Assembly (NCBI RefSeq): GCF_900100315.1
Contig: NZ_FNFF01000001.1
Span: forward strand, 620,001 to 684,000
Reading direction: 5' to 3'
Source of the DNA: Streptomyces indicus
Lineage (GTDB): Bacteria > Actinomycetota > Actinomycetes > Streptomycetales > Streptomycetaceae
DNA length: 64,000 nucleotides
Under the pieces are notes generated by a model that was given only the letters and a program-made list of their open reading frames with translations, was not told the origin of the DNA and ran no database searches. This document shows, piece by piece, positions 55,079 to 64,000 of the stretch. The number at the start of each line of letters is the position of its first letter. Positions within the stretch are counted from its first letter, which is position 1. The position numbers and the translations under genes are program-made.

Positions 55079-56050
55079 TCACACCCGCTTCTCCAACCAC
55101 GCCACCAGATCCGCCTGCACCTCCGCCCGGTTGGTCTCGTTCAGGATCTCGTGGCGTGCGTCCTCGTAACCCTTCCAGGTCAGGTCGGCCACGCCCACGT
55201 AGCGGAAGTCCTCCAGGAGGTCGTAGACGAGGGACATGCCCTGGTTGCAGGGGTCCTTGGTGCCGACCGCCACGTGCACCGGCAAGTCGTCCGGGATACG
55301 GGCGAGTTGGTCGGGGTGGTTGATCTTGCGGATGCCGTTCACCCAGTCCCGCGACAGACCCGCCGAGAAGGCGAACCCGCAGCGCTCGTCCGCCACGTAG
55401 CGGTCCACCTCGGACTCGTCCCTGGACAGCCACTCGAAGCCGGTGCGGTGCGGATAGGGGTCGTTGAAGGAGGCGAACACCTCGGGCACGAAGGAGGAGA
55501 CCGCCGCACGGCCGCCCTCGGCGATCTCCCGGTCGAGCCGGTCGAGGGAGCTCTGGATCTCGACTCCGGGCAGCGTGCGGAAGGTTCCCGAGAGCAGCAG
55601 GGCCGCGAGGGTGTCCGGGTACTCCTGCGCGTAGTCGCGCGCCAGCATCGACCCCATGCTGTGCCCGAGCAGCACGGTGGGCGCATCCGGGAAGAGCTCG
55701 CGCGCCCGGTCGCCGACCGCCTTCAGGTCGTCGACGATCGCCCGCCAGCTGTCCGCGCCCGCCCCGTCCGCCTCGGAGTTTTCCGCACCGGGGGCCTCCG
55801 TCACCCCGTACCCGCCCGTCGAGATCGCGGTCGCGCCGTGGCCGCGGTGGTCCGAGGCGATCACCCCGTAGCCGTGTGCGGTGAGGTACCGGGCGAACCG
55901 GTCGTAGCGCTGGGCGTGTTCGGCCGCCCCGTGGGCGATCTGGACGAGTGCGCGGGGCCGGCCGCCGTCCGGCAGCCAGGTGTACGCGGCGATCTGGAGG
56001 CCGTCCGGCGCGGTCACGGATTGGGTGGTGTACGGCGTCGTGTGCGTCAT
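55079..56050 (-). CDS. Alpha/beta hydrolase (monoacylglycerol-lipase-like)
   Basis: A 323-residue serine hydrolase. IAHGAAEHAQRYDRFARYLT and VIASDHRGHGAT are the lipase lid-family signatures. The nucleophile is in TVLLGHSMGSMLARDYA, the acid is in VAVGTKDPCNQG and the histidine in GYEDARHEILNE. It has no export signal. It may hydrolyse monoacylglycerols, but the true substrate is open. GAGGAG stands 7 nt before ATG 56050. Confidence 0.9.
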   Translation of the reverse strand: MTHTTPYTTQSVTAPDGLQIAAYTWLPDGGRPRALVQIAHGAAEHAQRYDRFARYLTAHGYGVIASDHRGHGATAISTGGYGVTEAPGAENSEADGAGADSWRAIVDDLKAVGDRARELFPDAPTVLLGHSMGSMLARDYAQEYPDTLAALLLSGTFRTLPGVEIQSSLDRLDREIAEGGRAAVSSFVPEVFASFNDPYPHRTGFEWLSRDESEVDRYVADERCGFAFSAGLSRDWVNGIRKINHPDQLARIPDDLPVHVAVGTKDPCNQGMSLVYDLLEDFRYVGVADLTWKGYEDARHEILNETNRAEVQADLVAWLEKRV

Positions 56051-56463
56051 CGCTGTGCTCCTCGGTCCGTTCGCGGGCTGCATACGGCGACGAGGGCTCC
56101 CTGCCCACGACGGCTCCCCGGACACCTCCGCAGGAACAGTCGGGACACACCGCGGCGGCCGGCGCCCGGCCACCACCGCGCGGCACCCACCCCCGCCGTC
56201 CGCCCCCACCGCGCCGCACCGGCCCCCGCCGTCCGCCACCACCGCGCGGCACCGGCGCACACCCTCAGCGCACCGCCCGGACCCTTCGCGCGCACGGGCC
56301 ACAGCCCCAACTCCGGTACGTAACAAGCCCCCTACGACCCGTTGACCCCTCCGATCACTGGAACCTACGCTGAGCGACTGCACCTCAGAAAGCGCTTTCT
56401 CCCTAGCGATGCACCCGATGAGCCGACGGCACACAGCCGTACCCCTAGACAGCGGGAGCGCCC
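56051..56463. other. 413-nt gap with tandem repeats and an operator
   Basis: This divergent region contains a tandem repeat of about 33 bp: one full copy at 56177-56209, a second at 56210-56242, and a partial third to about 56260. The promoter of the giant glucose-dehydrogenase protein and a 14-bp palindrome follow near 56387. No gene could be supported. Confidence 0.65.
56387..56400 (+). promoter_or_regulatory. LacI-type operator upstream of the ThuA-dehydrogenase gene
   Basis: AGAAAGCGCTTTCT is a perfect 14-bp palindrome with the GAAAGCGCTTTC core common to Streptomyces LacI-family sugar regulators. It is 63 nt upstream of the ATG at 56464. It resembles, but is not identical to, the operator near the liv operon (AAGCGCT half-sites). 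Confidence 0.6.
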
Positions 56464-59400
56464 ATGAGTCATCCCCCGAACCGCGGCACCGCCCGAAGAC
56501 TTCTGCGACCTCTGGCCACCTTCGCCGCGCTGTGCGCGATGGTGTTCGGCCTGGTCGTGACGGTTCCCCAACAGGCCGGAGCGGCCGTCCCGTTCCGCGT
56601 CCTGGTCTTCTCGAAGGTCACCAACTTCGACCACGATTCACGGGCCGCCGGAGTCGAGGCGGTCAAGAAGCTCGGCGCCGAGAACGGCTTCGAGGTCGAG
56701 GCCACCGACGACGCTGCGGCCTTCACCGACGAGAACCTCGCGAGGTTCAAGGCGATCGTCTTCAACAACACCAACTCCACGCCGGAGTCCGGAGATCTCC
56801 TGAACGCCGAGCAGCGCGCGGCCTTCCAGAAGTACATCCGCGCCGGCGGCGGCTACGTCGGACTGCACGCGGCGAGCGCCAGCGAGCGCGACTGGGACTG
56901 GTACGAGGGCCTGGTCGGCGCCATCTTCGACAAGCACCCCGCCGTGCAGACCGGCCGCATCAAGGTGCTCGACCAGGCGCACCCCTCCACCAAGGGCCTC
57001 CCTCAGCTCTGGGAGCGCACCGAGGAGTGGTACAACTGGCGCACCAACCCCACCGGCAAGGTGCACACGCTCGCGCAGATCAAGGTGCGCGACGGCATCA
57101 ACGGGCTGGACGAGGGCGTCGACCACCCGTACTCGTGGTGCCAGAACTACGACGGCGGGCGCTCCTGGTTCACGGCCGGCGGGCACGCGCCCTCCGCCTT
57201 CCAGGAGGAGTACTTCCTCAAGCACCTGCTGGGCGGCATCCAGTGGGCCGCGGGCGACAAGCCCGGCGACTGCACGGCCAGCAAGACGAGCGCCTTCCAG
57301 CGCACTCCGCTGGTGACCAGCGATCTGGCCGACCCGTTCGAGCTGGCGGTGGCGCCGGACCGGCGGGTGTTCTTCATCCAGCGCACCGGCAAGCTGAAGA
57401 TCGTCAACCAGGAGAGCCTGAAGGTCACCACCGCCCTGGACTTCGCGTACACGCCGGAGATGACCAGCCAGTCGGACGGCCTGCTCGGTCTCGCTCTGGA
57501 TCCGAAGTTCGAGGAGAACCACTGGTTGTATCTGCTGCACTCGGACAAGACGGAGAAGCAGCTGAACCTCTCGCGGTTCACGGAGGCCGGCGGCAAGGTC
57601 GACATGGCGAGCGAGAAGCGGCTGCTGACCATCCCGACCTTCCGCGGCGAGGGCCGCGCGAACTCGCACATGGCGGGCTCGCTGACCTTCGACAGGAGCG
57701 GGAACCTGTACGTCGCCACCGGTGACAACACCGACCCCTTCGCCTCCGACGGCTTCACGCCGATCGACGAGCAGGAGGGCCGCCGCGCCTGGGACGCCCA
57801 GGGCACCTCGGGCAACACCAACGACCTGCGCGGCAAGATCCTGCGGATCACGCCGAAGGACGACGGCACGTACTCCGTTCCCGAGGGCAATCTCTTCGCG
57901 CCCGGCACGGACAAGACCCGCGCCGAGATCTACGCGATGGGGCTGCGCAACCCGTTCCGCATCACCACCGACCCGCACTCGGGCGCCCTCCTGGTGGCCG
58001 ACTACGGGCCAGACGCACGCGCCGCCAACCCCAGCCGCGGCCCGGAGGGCACGGTCGAGTTCAGCCGCGTCACCAAGGCCGGCAACCTCGGCTGGCCGTA
58101 CTGCGTGGGCAACAACACCCCGTTCAACGACTACGACTTCGCGACCAAGACCTCAGGGCCGAAGTTCGACTGCGGTGCCCTGAAGAACGACTCGCCGAAC
58201 AACACCGGCCTCACGGACCTGCCGGACGCCGAGCCCGCGACCGTCTGGTACGCGTACTCCGCCTCCGCCGAGTTCCCGGAGCTGGGCACGGGCGGCGGCG
58301 GCCCGATGAGCGGTCCGGTCTACGACTACGACCCGGAGAACACGTACCGGACCAAGTTCCCCGAGTACTTCGAGGGGAAGTGGCTCAACTACGAGCTCAC
58401 CCGCAAGTGGTTCAAGACCTTCTCCATGCAGGAGAAGGACCAGACGTTCACCGATCCGCGCTTCCCCGCGGCGAAGGCCGGCGATCTGCATTCGATCAAC
58501 ACCGTGTTCGGCGACATGAAGTGGAACCAGCCCTTCGACGCCGACTTCGGTCCCGACGGAGCGCTCTACGTCATCGACTTCGGGCTCGGCAGCGGCACCG
58601 GGCGCGGTGGCAGCAACGAGGGCTCGGGCATCTACCGGATCGACTACGTGGGCGACGGCCGGCTGCCGGACGCGCGGGCCACGGCCGTCCCGGACACCGG
58701 GCAGGCCCCGCTGACCGTGCGGTTCTCCAGCGAGGGCTCCGGGATACCGGGCGGCGGCGACGTCACGTACGCCTGGGACTTCGACGGCAACGGCACCACG
58801 GACTCCACCGAGGCCAACCCGACCCATGTGTACACCGAGAACGGCCAGTTCACCGCCCGGCTCAAGGTGACCGCACCCGGTGACCTCACGGCGCTCGCGG
58901 TGCAGGACGTCACCGTCGGCAACACCCGGCCGGTTGTGAGCATCAAACAGCCGCCCAATGGAGGCCTGTTCGCCTTCGGCGACACCATCCCGTTCGAGGT
59001 CCGGGTGAGCGATCCGGAGGACGGCACGATCGACTGTTCGCGGGTGGTCGTGCAGTCCCAGCTCGGCCACGACACCCATCTGCATCCGCTGGACAACTAC
59101 ACGGGCTGCACGGGCGAGATCGTCACCGACGCCGGTGACAGCCACGGCCCCGGACAGAACCTGTACTACGGCATCAGCGCCCAGTACGAGGACAAGGGCG
59201 GCCCGGGCGGGGTCCCGGCGCTGACCGGCTCGTCCTCGCTGACCCTGCGCACCACCTTCCGCGAGGCCGAGCACTTCACCGCAACGGGCGGTCCCAGCAA
59301 GGGAGTCGAGATCGGCAGCCGCACCGACGCCTCGGCCGGCAAACGGCTCATCGAGATCGAGCACGGCGACTGGATCACGCTCGACCCGAGCAACTTCAAG

Positions 59401-59946
59401 GGCATCGACTCGGTGACCGTCGGGGCCGGGTCCGGTGGCCTGGGCGGCGACATCGAGTTCCGCGCGGGCTCGCCCACCGGCACGCTGCTCGGCAAGGTGA
59501 CCGTCCCGAACACCGGCGGCTACGGCAACTTCATCTCGCCCACCACCGCCCTCGAGGACATCGAGGAGACCAGCAAGCTGTACGTGGTCTTCACCAACCC
59601 CGCCTGGACTCCGGACAAGGCCGACCTGCTGACCCTCGACTGGCTGCACTTCAACGGGCCCGGCGTGGAGAAGAAGGGCGGCACGAAGGTCGAACTCGCC
59701 AAGACGCAGACCGCGGGCGCGGTCCAGCTGACGAGTGAGATCAAGGTCGCCGCCGGGCGTCGGATCACCTCGTACCACTGGGACTTCGGCGACGGCACCA
59801 AGCCCGCGGGCGAGGAGGGCCCGACCGCCGCGCACACCTACGCCCGTCCCGGCGCCTACACCGCACGCCTGACCGTCACCGACGACAAGGGCGACACCAC
59901 GACCGGCTCGGTGCAGCTCACCGTGGCCGAAGGAGGAACCGCATGA
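56464..59946 (+). CDS. Secreted ThuA-glucose/sorbosone dehydrogenase-PKD-CBM6 protein
   Basis: A 1160-residue secreted multidomain protein. After a signal peptide (about 1-40) comes a ThuA-like domain (45-265; RVLVFSKVTNFDHDSRAAGV, GGYVGLHAAS). A six-bladed glucose/sorbosone dehydrogenase domain follows (about 285-690; GLLGLALDPKFEENHWLYLL, AEIYAMGLRNPFRI, GNLGWPYC), then PKD (740-815; YAWDFDGNGTTDSTEANPTH), a CBM6-like domain (about 930-1060, FREAEHFT) and a final PKD (YHWDFGDGTKP). It probably oxidises polysaccharide-derived sugars outside the cell. The stop overlaps the next gene by 4 nt. Confidence 0.92.
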   Translation: MSHPPNRGTARRLLRPLATFAALCAMVFGLVVTVPQQAGAAVPFRVLVFSKVTNFDHDSRAAGVEAVKKLGAENGFEVEATDDAAAFTDENLARFKAIVFNNTNSTPESGDLLNAEQRAAFQKYIRAGGGYVGLHAASASERDWDWYEGLVGAIFDKHPAVQTGRIKVLDQAHPSTKGLPQLWERTEEWYNWRTNPTGKVHTLAQIKVRDGINGLDEGVDHPYSWCQNYDGGRSWFTAGGHAPSAFQEEYFLKHLLGGIQWAAGDKPGDCTASKTSAFQRTPLVTSDLADPFELAVAPDRRVFFIQRTGKLKIVNQESLKVTTALDFAYTPEMTSQSDGLLGLALDPKFEENHWLYLLHSDKTEKQLNLSRFTEAGGKVDMASEKRLLTIPTFRGEGRANSHMAGSLTFDRSGNLYVATGDNTDPFASDGFTPIDEQEGRRAWDAQGTSGNTNDLRGKILRITPKDDGTYSVPEGNLFAPGTDKTRAEIYAMGLRNPFRITTDPHSGALLVADYGPDARAANPSRGPEGTVEFSRVTKAGNLGWPYCVGNNTPFNDYDFATKTSGPKFDCGALKNDSPNNTGLTDLPDAEPATVWYAYSASAEFPELGTGGGGPMSGPVYDYDPENTYRTKFPEYFEGKWLNYELTRKWFKTFSMQEKDQTFTDPRFPAAKAGDLHSINTVFGDMKWNQPFDADFGPDGALYVIDFGLGSGTGRGGSNEGSGIYRIDYVGDGRLPDARATAVPDTGQAPLTVRFSSEGSGIPGGGDVTYAWDFDGNGTTDSTEANPTHVYTENGQFTARLKVTAPGDLTALAVQDVTVGNTRPVVSIKQPPNGGLFAFGDTIPFEVRVSDPEDGTIDCSRVVVQSQLGHDTHLHPLDNYTGCTGEIVTDAGDSHGPGQNLYYGISAQYEDKGGPGGVPALTGSSSLTLRTTFREAEHFTATGGPSKGVEIGSRTDASAGKRLIEIEHGDWITLDPSNFKGIDSVTVGAGSGGLGGDIEFRAGSPTGTLLGKVTVPNTGGYGNFISPTTALEDIEETSKLYVVFTNPAWTPDKADLLTLDWLHFNGPGVEKKGGTKVELAKTQTAGAVQLTSEIKVAAGRRITSYHWDFGDGTKPAGEEGPTAAHTYARPGAYTARLTVTDDKGDTTTGSVQLTVAEGGTA

Positions 59947-60818
59947 CGCTCGGCAGACGTGCCTTCCTGGGCACTTCCCTGGGGATCGCGGCGGCCGCGG
60001 GGCTCGCCACCACGCCGTCGTACGCCCTCGAAGCAGGGCCCGAGGCGGACGCGGCGCGCTGCCGGGTGATCCCGCGCGGCGGCATCGGCATGCACCTCTA
60101 CACGATGCGCACCCCGCTGGCCGCGGACTTCCCCGGCACGCTGGAGCGGCTGGCCGAGATCGGCTACGCGACGGTGGGCGTGAGCGGCCGGCACGGGAAC
60201 AGCGCGGCGGCGATCCGCGGCTTCCTCGACCGTACGGGGCTGCGCGCCGTACTCGAGCACGTCGCGTACACCACGCTCACCGGTCCCGGACTCCCCCAGG
60301 CCCTGGAGGATCTGCACACGCTCGGCGCCAAGTGGCCGGTGGTGCCGAGCCTGCCGGGCGCGCTGCACACGCCGGACGGATTCCGTGAGGCGGCACGGCA
60401 GTTCAACCGGATCGGGCAGGCCTCGCGCGAGGCCGGGCTCGGTCCGGTGCAGTTCCACAACCACGGGTCCGACCATGCGGTGGTCGACGGCGAGAACCTG
60501 TACGACATCCTCCTCAAGGAGACCGATCCGCACCTGGTCGCCTTCGAGCTGGACGTGTACTGGGCGGCGAAGGGCGGGGCCGACCCGGCCCGGCTGTTCG
60601 TCGAGCACCCGCGGCGCTTCCCGGCGCTGCACGTCAAGGACATGGCGGCGGACGGCGGCTTCGCGGACGTGGGGTCCGGAACCCTGGACTTCGCCGCGAT
60701 GTTCGAGAACGCGCACGTCGGCGGCGTACAGCAGTGGCTGGTCGAGCACGACAGCCCGGCCGACCCGTTCGCCACGGCCCGCCACAGCTACCGGCACCTT
60801 GCGGCGCTGAGGTACTGA
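59943..60818 (+). CDS. Tat-exported sugar phosphate isomerase/epimerase-like TIM barrel
   Basis: A 291-residue protein of the xylose-isomerase-like (AP endonuclease 2) fold. The Tat leader is LGRRAFLGTSLGIAAAAGLA, cleaved near SYALEA. Metal-site candidates are VQFHNHGSDHAV, AFELDVYWAAKGG and PALHVKDMA. Its ATG overlaps the preceding stop (ATGA), so it is made with the dehydrogenase and may process the same sugar outside the membrane. Export is unusual for the family. The end is followed by a terminator. Confidence 0.88.
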   Translation: MTLGRRAFLGTSLGIAAAAGLATTPSYALEAGPEADAARCRVIPRGGIGMHLYTMRTPLAADFPGTLERLAEIGYATVGVSGRHGNSAAAIRGFLDRTGLRAVLEHVAYTTLTGPGLPQALEDLHTLGAKWPVVPSLPGALHTPDGFREAARQFNRIGQASREAGLGPVQFHNHGSDHAVVDGENLYDILLKETDPHLVAFELDVYWAAKGGADPARLFVEHPRRFPALHVKDMAADGGFADVGSGTLDFAAMFENAHVGGVQQWLVEHDSPADPFATARHSYRHLAALRY

Positions 60819-60861
60819 GGTGCTGACTGACCTGCTCGTGCACTGAGGCACAGCAACTGGA

Positions 60862-60899
60862 AGCGCCCCGCCCCCTCGTCAGAAAGGGGGCGGGGCGCT
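60862..60899. terminator. Bidirectional terminator after the epimerase gene
   Basis: AGCGCCCCGCCCCCT (60862-60876) pairs with AGGGGGCGGGGCGCT (60885-60899): a perfect 15-bp stem with an 8-nt loop. It separates the epimerase gene from the convergent ABC ATPase gene. Confidence 0.85.
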
Positions 60900-60921
60900 C
60901 TTCGTACGGGACCTCGGCAGG

Positions 60922-61788
60922 TCAGTCGTCCTCCGCCGACGTCCCGAGCAGCCCCCGGATATGCGTGGTGGCATCCCGGAACTCCGCGCGGCCCATGGTC
61001 TCCGCGTAGTCGCGCTCCGCCGGCAGGCCCACCTGGATGATCTCCTGGATGGTGCCGGGGCGCGGGCTCATCACCACGACGCGGTCCGCGAGGTACACGG
61101 CCTCCGCGATGGAGTGCGTGACGAGGAGCACCGTGGTGCCCGTCTCCCGCCAGATCCGGTGGAGTTCGACGTTCATCTGCTCACGGGTGAGCGCGTCGAG
61201 CGCGCCGAACGGCTCGTCCATGAGCAGCACCGGCGGCCGGTGCAGCAGCGCCCGGCACAGGGCCACGCGCTGCTGCATGCCGCCGGACAGCTCGTGCGGC
61301 AGCGCGTCCTCGAAGCCCGTGAGGCCGGTCATCCGGATGAGCTCGTCCGCCCGCGCCCGCGCCTCGGCGGCCGGCAGCTTGCGGATCTCGGCCTGCAGCA
61401 GGATGTTCTTCAGCGCCGAGCGCCACTCAAGGAGAGCGGCCCGCTGGAAGACATATCCGATGTCGTGGCGCGGTCCCGCGACCTGCTCGCCGTGCAGCCG
61501 CACCTGTCCGGCCGAGGCCTTGAGCAGGCCCGCGACCAGCTTCAGGAGCGTGGACTTGCCGCACCCCGAGGGGCCGACGATCGCCACGAACTCCCCGGGT
61601 GTGACGTCGAGCGAGACATCCGTGAGTGCGGTGACGTCCCGCTTCTTGCTGCGGAAGCGGACAGCGACATCGGCGAGCCGTACGGCCGGTTCCTGCGCGC
61701 CGTCCGGCGCTCTGTCCTTGACGAGCTGGGTCATCTTCGCCCCGTCGGGCCGGTGGGTCGGTGTGGGTGACATCTGCGCTCCCGGCAT
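60922..61788 (-). CDS. ABC importer ATPase (nitrate/sulfonate/pyrimidine type)
   Basis: A 288-residue ATPase of the SsuB/TauB/NrtD class. Walker A is VAIVGPSGCGKSTLLKL, the signature LPHELSGGMQQRVALCRALL, Walker B PVLLMDEPFGALDAL and the H-loop VTHSIAEAVYLADRVVVM. ATG 61788 (MPGAQMSP) follows the binding-protein stop after 2 nt, with GAAGAG upstream; ATGs at 61773 and near 61735 are alternatives. It is the last gene of the operon. Confidence 0.9.
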   Translation of the reverse strand: MPGAQMSPTPTHRPDGAKMTQLVKDRAPDGAQEPAVRLADVAVRFRSKKRDVTALTDVSLDVTPGEFVAIVGPSGCGKSTLLKLVAGLLKASAGQVRLHGEQVAGPRHDIGYVFQRAALLEWRSALKNILLQAEIRKLPAAEARARADELIRMTGLTGFEDALPHELSGGMQQRVALCRALLHRPPVLLMDEPFGALDALTREQMNVELHRIWRETGTTVLLVTHSIAEAVYLADRVVVMSPRPGTIQEIIQVGLPAERDYAETMGRAEFRDATTHIRGLLGTSAEDD

Positions 61789-61790
61789 GG

Positions 61791-62810
61791 TCAGCTCTTC
61801 GGGGCCAGGTCCTCGGCCCAGTAGTCCGCCACGGGCTTGGCGTCCTGGACCATGCCGGCCTCCTTGAAGACGTCGATGGTCTTCTGCCAGTCGTCCTCGG
61901 TGTTCGCACCGGGGACCTGACCTTCGGTGGCCTCCGTGTGCAGCAGCGTCAGCGTCGTCTTGAACTGCTCCGTGAGCACCGCCTCCGGCGGCAGCTGCTC
62001 CGAGGCGCCGTCCATCGCGGCCACCGCGTCGTCGGGCGCCTTCTCGGCCGCGGTCCACGCCTCGCTGACGGCCTTCGCCATGCGCTGGGCCAAGTCCTTG
62101 TCGGACAGGGTCTTCTGACCCGCGATCAGGCCGTTGGAGTAGAAGTTGAGTCCGTGCTCCGAGAAGCGCAGGTACTCGACGTCCTTCTTGGCCTTGTCGG
62201 CCATGGTCGGGCCCTGGTCGCTGGCGTAGCCGAGCAGCGCGTCCGTCTTGCCGGAGATCACCGCGGCGATCTTGCCCGCGGGGTCGGTGTTCTGGACGGT
62301 GACGTCCCCTTCTTCGAGATCGTTGGCCGCGAGGAACACCGGGAACGTCTTCGACAGCGCGTCGCCCGTCGTACCGGCGATGACCTTGCCCTTGAGGTCG
62401 GCGGGCGACTTGATGCCCTGGTCGGCGAAGAACTGCACGGAGGCCGGGGTGGTCTGGAGGAAGACCCCGAGGCTCTTGACGTTCACGCCCTGCTCGACAC
62501 CGGCGAGCACGGCGGGGGTGTCGGCCCAGCCGAAGTCCGTCTGCCCGGCGGCGGTGGCCTGGACCGTCTTCTGCGAGCCCTGGCCCGCCTGGATGGTCAG
62601 GTCGATGCCGTGCTTCTCGAAGATCTTCTGCGCCTTGCCGTAGTAGAACGGCGCGTGCTCTCCGTACGGATACCAGTTGAGCGTGAGCGTCACCTTGTCC
62701 AGCTTCTTGCCGTCCTTGCTGGTCGTGGTGGAGGAGTCGTCCCCGCCGCAGGCCGTGGCGGCGACCAGGAGCAGCGGGACGAGGCCGATCAGGGTTCTGC
62801 GCGGGTGCAT
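61791..62810 (-). CDS. ABC importer binding lipoprotein, NMT1/THI5-like
   Basis: A 339-residue lipoprotein. The lipobox is VAATACGG. The mature domain begins VTLTLNWYPYGEHAPFYYGK, typical of SsuA/ThiY/NMT1-type binding proteins, followed by GIDLTIQAGQGSQKTVQATA and DFGWADTPAVLAGV. Ligands in this family include pyrimidine precursors of thiamine, sulfonates and riboflavin precursors; no biosynthetic gene is near. AAGGG precedes ATG 62810. Confidence 0.9.
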   Translation of the reverse strand: MHPRRTLIGLVPLLLVAATACGGDDSSTTTSKDGKKLDKVTLTLNWYPYGEHAPFYYGKAQKIFEKHGIDLTIQAGQGSQKTVQATAAGQTDFGWADTPAVLAGVEQGVNVKSLGVFLQTTPASVQFFADQGIKSPADLKGKVIAGTTGDALSKTFPVFLAANDLEEGDVTVQNTDPAGKIAAVISGKTDALLGYASDQGPTMADKAKKDVEYLRFSEHGLNFYSNGLIAGQKTLSDKDLAQRMAKAVSEAWTAAEKAPDDAVAAMDGASEQLPPEAVLTEQFKTTLTLLHTEATEGQVPGANTEDDWQKTIDVFKEAGMVQDAKPVADYWAEDLAPKS

Positions 62811-62946
62811 GTGGCCTGCCCTTTCACGAGCGGACATCGATGTCTTGACGGGAATGCGGTACGGGACGTGCCGGGGGGGGTGGCGCTTGCGGGTGTGGGC
62901 CGGGCGGTTCGTGGACGTGCCGGGGGTACTGCGCCGGGCGGTGCGC

Positions 62947-63810
62947 TCAGAAGGCGGTCGTCACGCCGGACTCGCGGCGGCTCGCATGCCAGGGCAGGAG
63001 CAGCTTCTCGGCGAGTTCGACGATGACGAAGAGGACCACGCCGATCAGGGACATCACCAGGAGGCCGGCGAACAGCATCGGGGTGTCGAGGTTGCCGTTG
63101 GCCTGGAGGATCACATAGCCGAGTCCCTCGTTCGCCCCGACGAACTCACCGACCACGGCCCCGGTCACGGCGAGCGTGACGGCGACCTTGAGGCCGGAGA
63201 AGAGGTGCGGCAGCGAGGCGGGGAAGCGGATCTTCACGAAGGTCTGCCAGGGGCTCGCGCCCATCGTCGAGGAGAGCTGGAGCATCTCCGGGTCCACCGC
63301 CTTGAGGCCGGTGACCATGGAGATCACCACGGGGAAGAAGGCGATGAGCACCGCGATCACGATCTTCGGCGCGATGCCGAAGCCCAGCCACACCACGAAC
63401 AGCGGCGCGATGGCGATCTTCGGGACGACCTGGGCGAACAGCAGGATCGGGTAGAGGGTCTTCTCGACGGTGGTCGAGTACACCATCACCACGGCGGCGA
63501 GGACGCCGATGGCCACCGCGACGACGAACCCGATGAGGGTCTCGTACGTGGTGACCCAGCTGTGCTGCCACAGGTAGTCGGGCTTGTCGAGGATGACCTC
63601 GAAGGTCTTGCCGGGCGAGGGCACCAGGTAGGGCTCGACCAGCTCCATGGCCGCGATCACCCACCACGCCACGAAGCACGCGACAAGCAGGGCGACGGGG
63701 CGCCAGCTCTTCTCCACGGCGTCGGCGAACCGCTCGCGCGCGCTCGGGCTTTCACGTAGCGCGACACCCGCCGTCTTCACGGGTGCCGAGGACAGTGCGC
63801 TCTGACTCAC
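62947..63810 (-). CDS. ABC importer permease (nitrate/sulfonate/pyrimidine type)
   Basis: A 287-residue permease with six helices. EEL-type coupling sequence AVDPEMLQLSSTMGASPWQT and the GLKVAVTLAVTGAVVGEFVG segment place it in the SsuC/ThiX family. It starts at GTG 63810, which has GGGGAG 7 nt upstream, and is first in the operon (permease, binding protein, ATPase). The 136-nt gap to the binding-protein gene contains GGACGTGCCGGGGG twice and no promoter that I recognise. Confidence 0.9.
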   Translation of the reverse strand: MSQSALSSAPVKTAGVALRESPSARERFADAVEKSWRPVALLVACFVAWWVIAAMELVEPYLVPSPGKTFEVILDKPDYLWQHSWVTTYETLIGFVVAVAIGVLAAVVMVYSTTVEKTLYPILLFAQVVPKIAIAPLFVVWLGFGIAPKIVIAVLIAFFPVVISMVTGLKAVDPEMLQLSSTMGASPWQTFVKIRFPASLPHLFSGLKVAVTLAVTGAVVGEFVGANEGLGYVILQANGNLDTPMLFAGLLVMSLIGVVLFVIVELAEKLLLPWHASRRESGVTTAF

Positions 63811-63866
63811 GAGGAACTCCCCTGAGGGTGACTTCAGTTGACGGAGAGCCGGGTGCTCGGGGTGGT

Positions 63867-63925
63867 GCCCGGCCGCCGGTGGCCGGTGATGACTCGGGTG
63901 ATGCCCGGCCGCCGGTGGCCGGTGA
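63867..63925. repeat. Direct repeat upstream of the ABC permease
   Basis: A 23-nt unit beginning GCCCGGCCGCCGGTGGCCGG occurs at 63867-63889 and again at 63903-63925. The 13 nt between contain TGACTCGGGTGAT. It may be a regulatory repeat or simple duplication. The rest of the window to 64000 shows no gene. Confidence 0.55.
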
Positions 63926-64000
63926 CGGCGCGTGCGCGTGCTCCGCGCCGCACCCCTGCCGCCTCCCGAAGCAACTCCCTTCGACGGAAGCCCACTTGCC

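Overview
This 64-kb window is GC-rich actinobacterial chromosome, most likely Streptomyces or a close relative. The third codon position is almost always G or C, GTG and TTG starts are common, and many genes have no Shine-Dalgarno but a -10-like hexamer about 7 nt before the start codon (leaderless mRNAs). F420- and mycothiol-type enzymes, twin-arginine substrates and an Rpf-family protein also fit. I see no integrase, transposase, phage module or CRISPR array, so this reads as ordinary chromosome with small accessory cassettes.

Layout. 1-2.5 kb: glycogen genes glgC and glgA. 2.5-8.1 kb: a FhuF-like iron-sulfur protein, an exported beta-carbonic anhydrase, a drug/metabolite exporter, an Rpf-LysM-M23 cell-wall hydrolase and an acetylxylan esterase. 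8.2-15 kb: gnd, small proteins, a deazaflavin-dependent reductase, a GNAT protein, panD, topoisomerase IB, RNase HI and a 2H phosphoesterase. 15.3-18.7 kb: a secreted Ntn-hydrolase acylase and an ankyrin lipoprotein. 18.8-22.3 kb: a multidrug-type ABC exporter with a SoxR/MerR-like operator, divergent from a short Rho paralog. 22.35-26.1 kb: a leader peptide, ABC ATPase, ABC permease, histidine kinase and response regulator in one coupled operon. 26.2-31.4 kb: a DinB/mycothiol enzyme, an enoyl-CoA hydratase, membrane proteins and a 761-residue LuxR-type STAND regulator. 32-33.9 kb: an SPFH protein coupled to a mitochondrial-NADK2-like kinase. 34-40.7 kb: phospholipase C, an MscS channel, an acidic unknown protein and an EF-G paralog with a possible leader peptide. 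40.8-44.7 kb: a ThDP enzyme coupled to a cyclase-family hydrolase, then a pentapeptide protein divergent from a TetR regulator. 44.8-47 kb: tRNA-Pro, a DUF309 protein, cobF and cobK. 47.3-53.3 kb: a branched-chain-amino-acid-type ABC importer (livF, G, M, H and binding protein) divergent from a LacI regulator. 53.4-56 kb: a second, identical tRNA-Pro and three unrelated genes. 56.5-60.8 kb: a giant secreted ThuA-glucose dehydrogenase-PKD-carbohydrate-binding protein coupled to a Tat-exported TIM-barrel epimerase. 60.9-63.8 kb: an NMT1/SsuA-type ABC importer.

The parts I find most unusual are the SPFH + NADK2-like operon with a palindrome across its promoter, the Rho paralog that has lost the aromatic residues of the primary RNA-binding site, an orphan SoxR-like promoter next to it, and two candidate small leader ORFs. 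Functions are read from recognisable motifs and remembered family features; no database search was possible.
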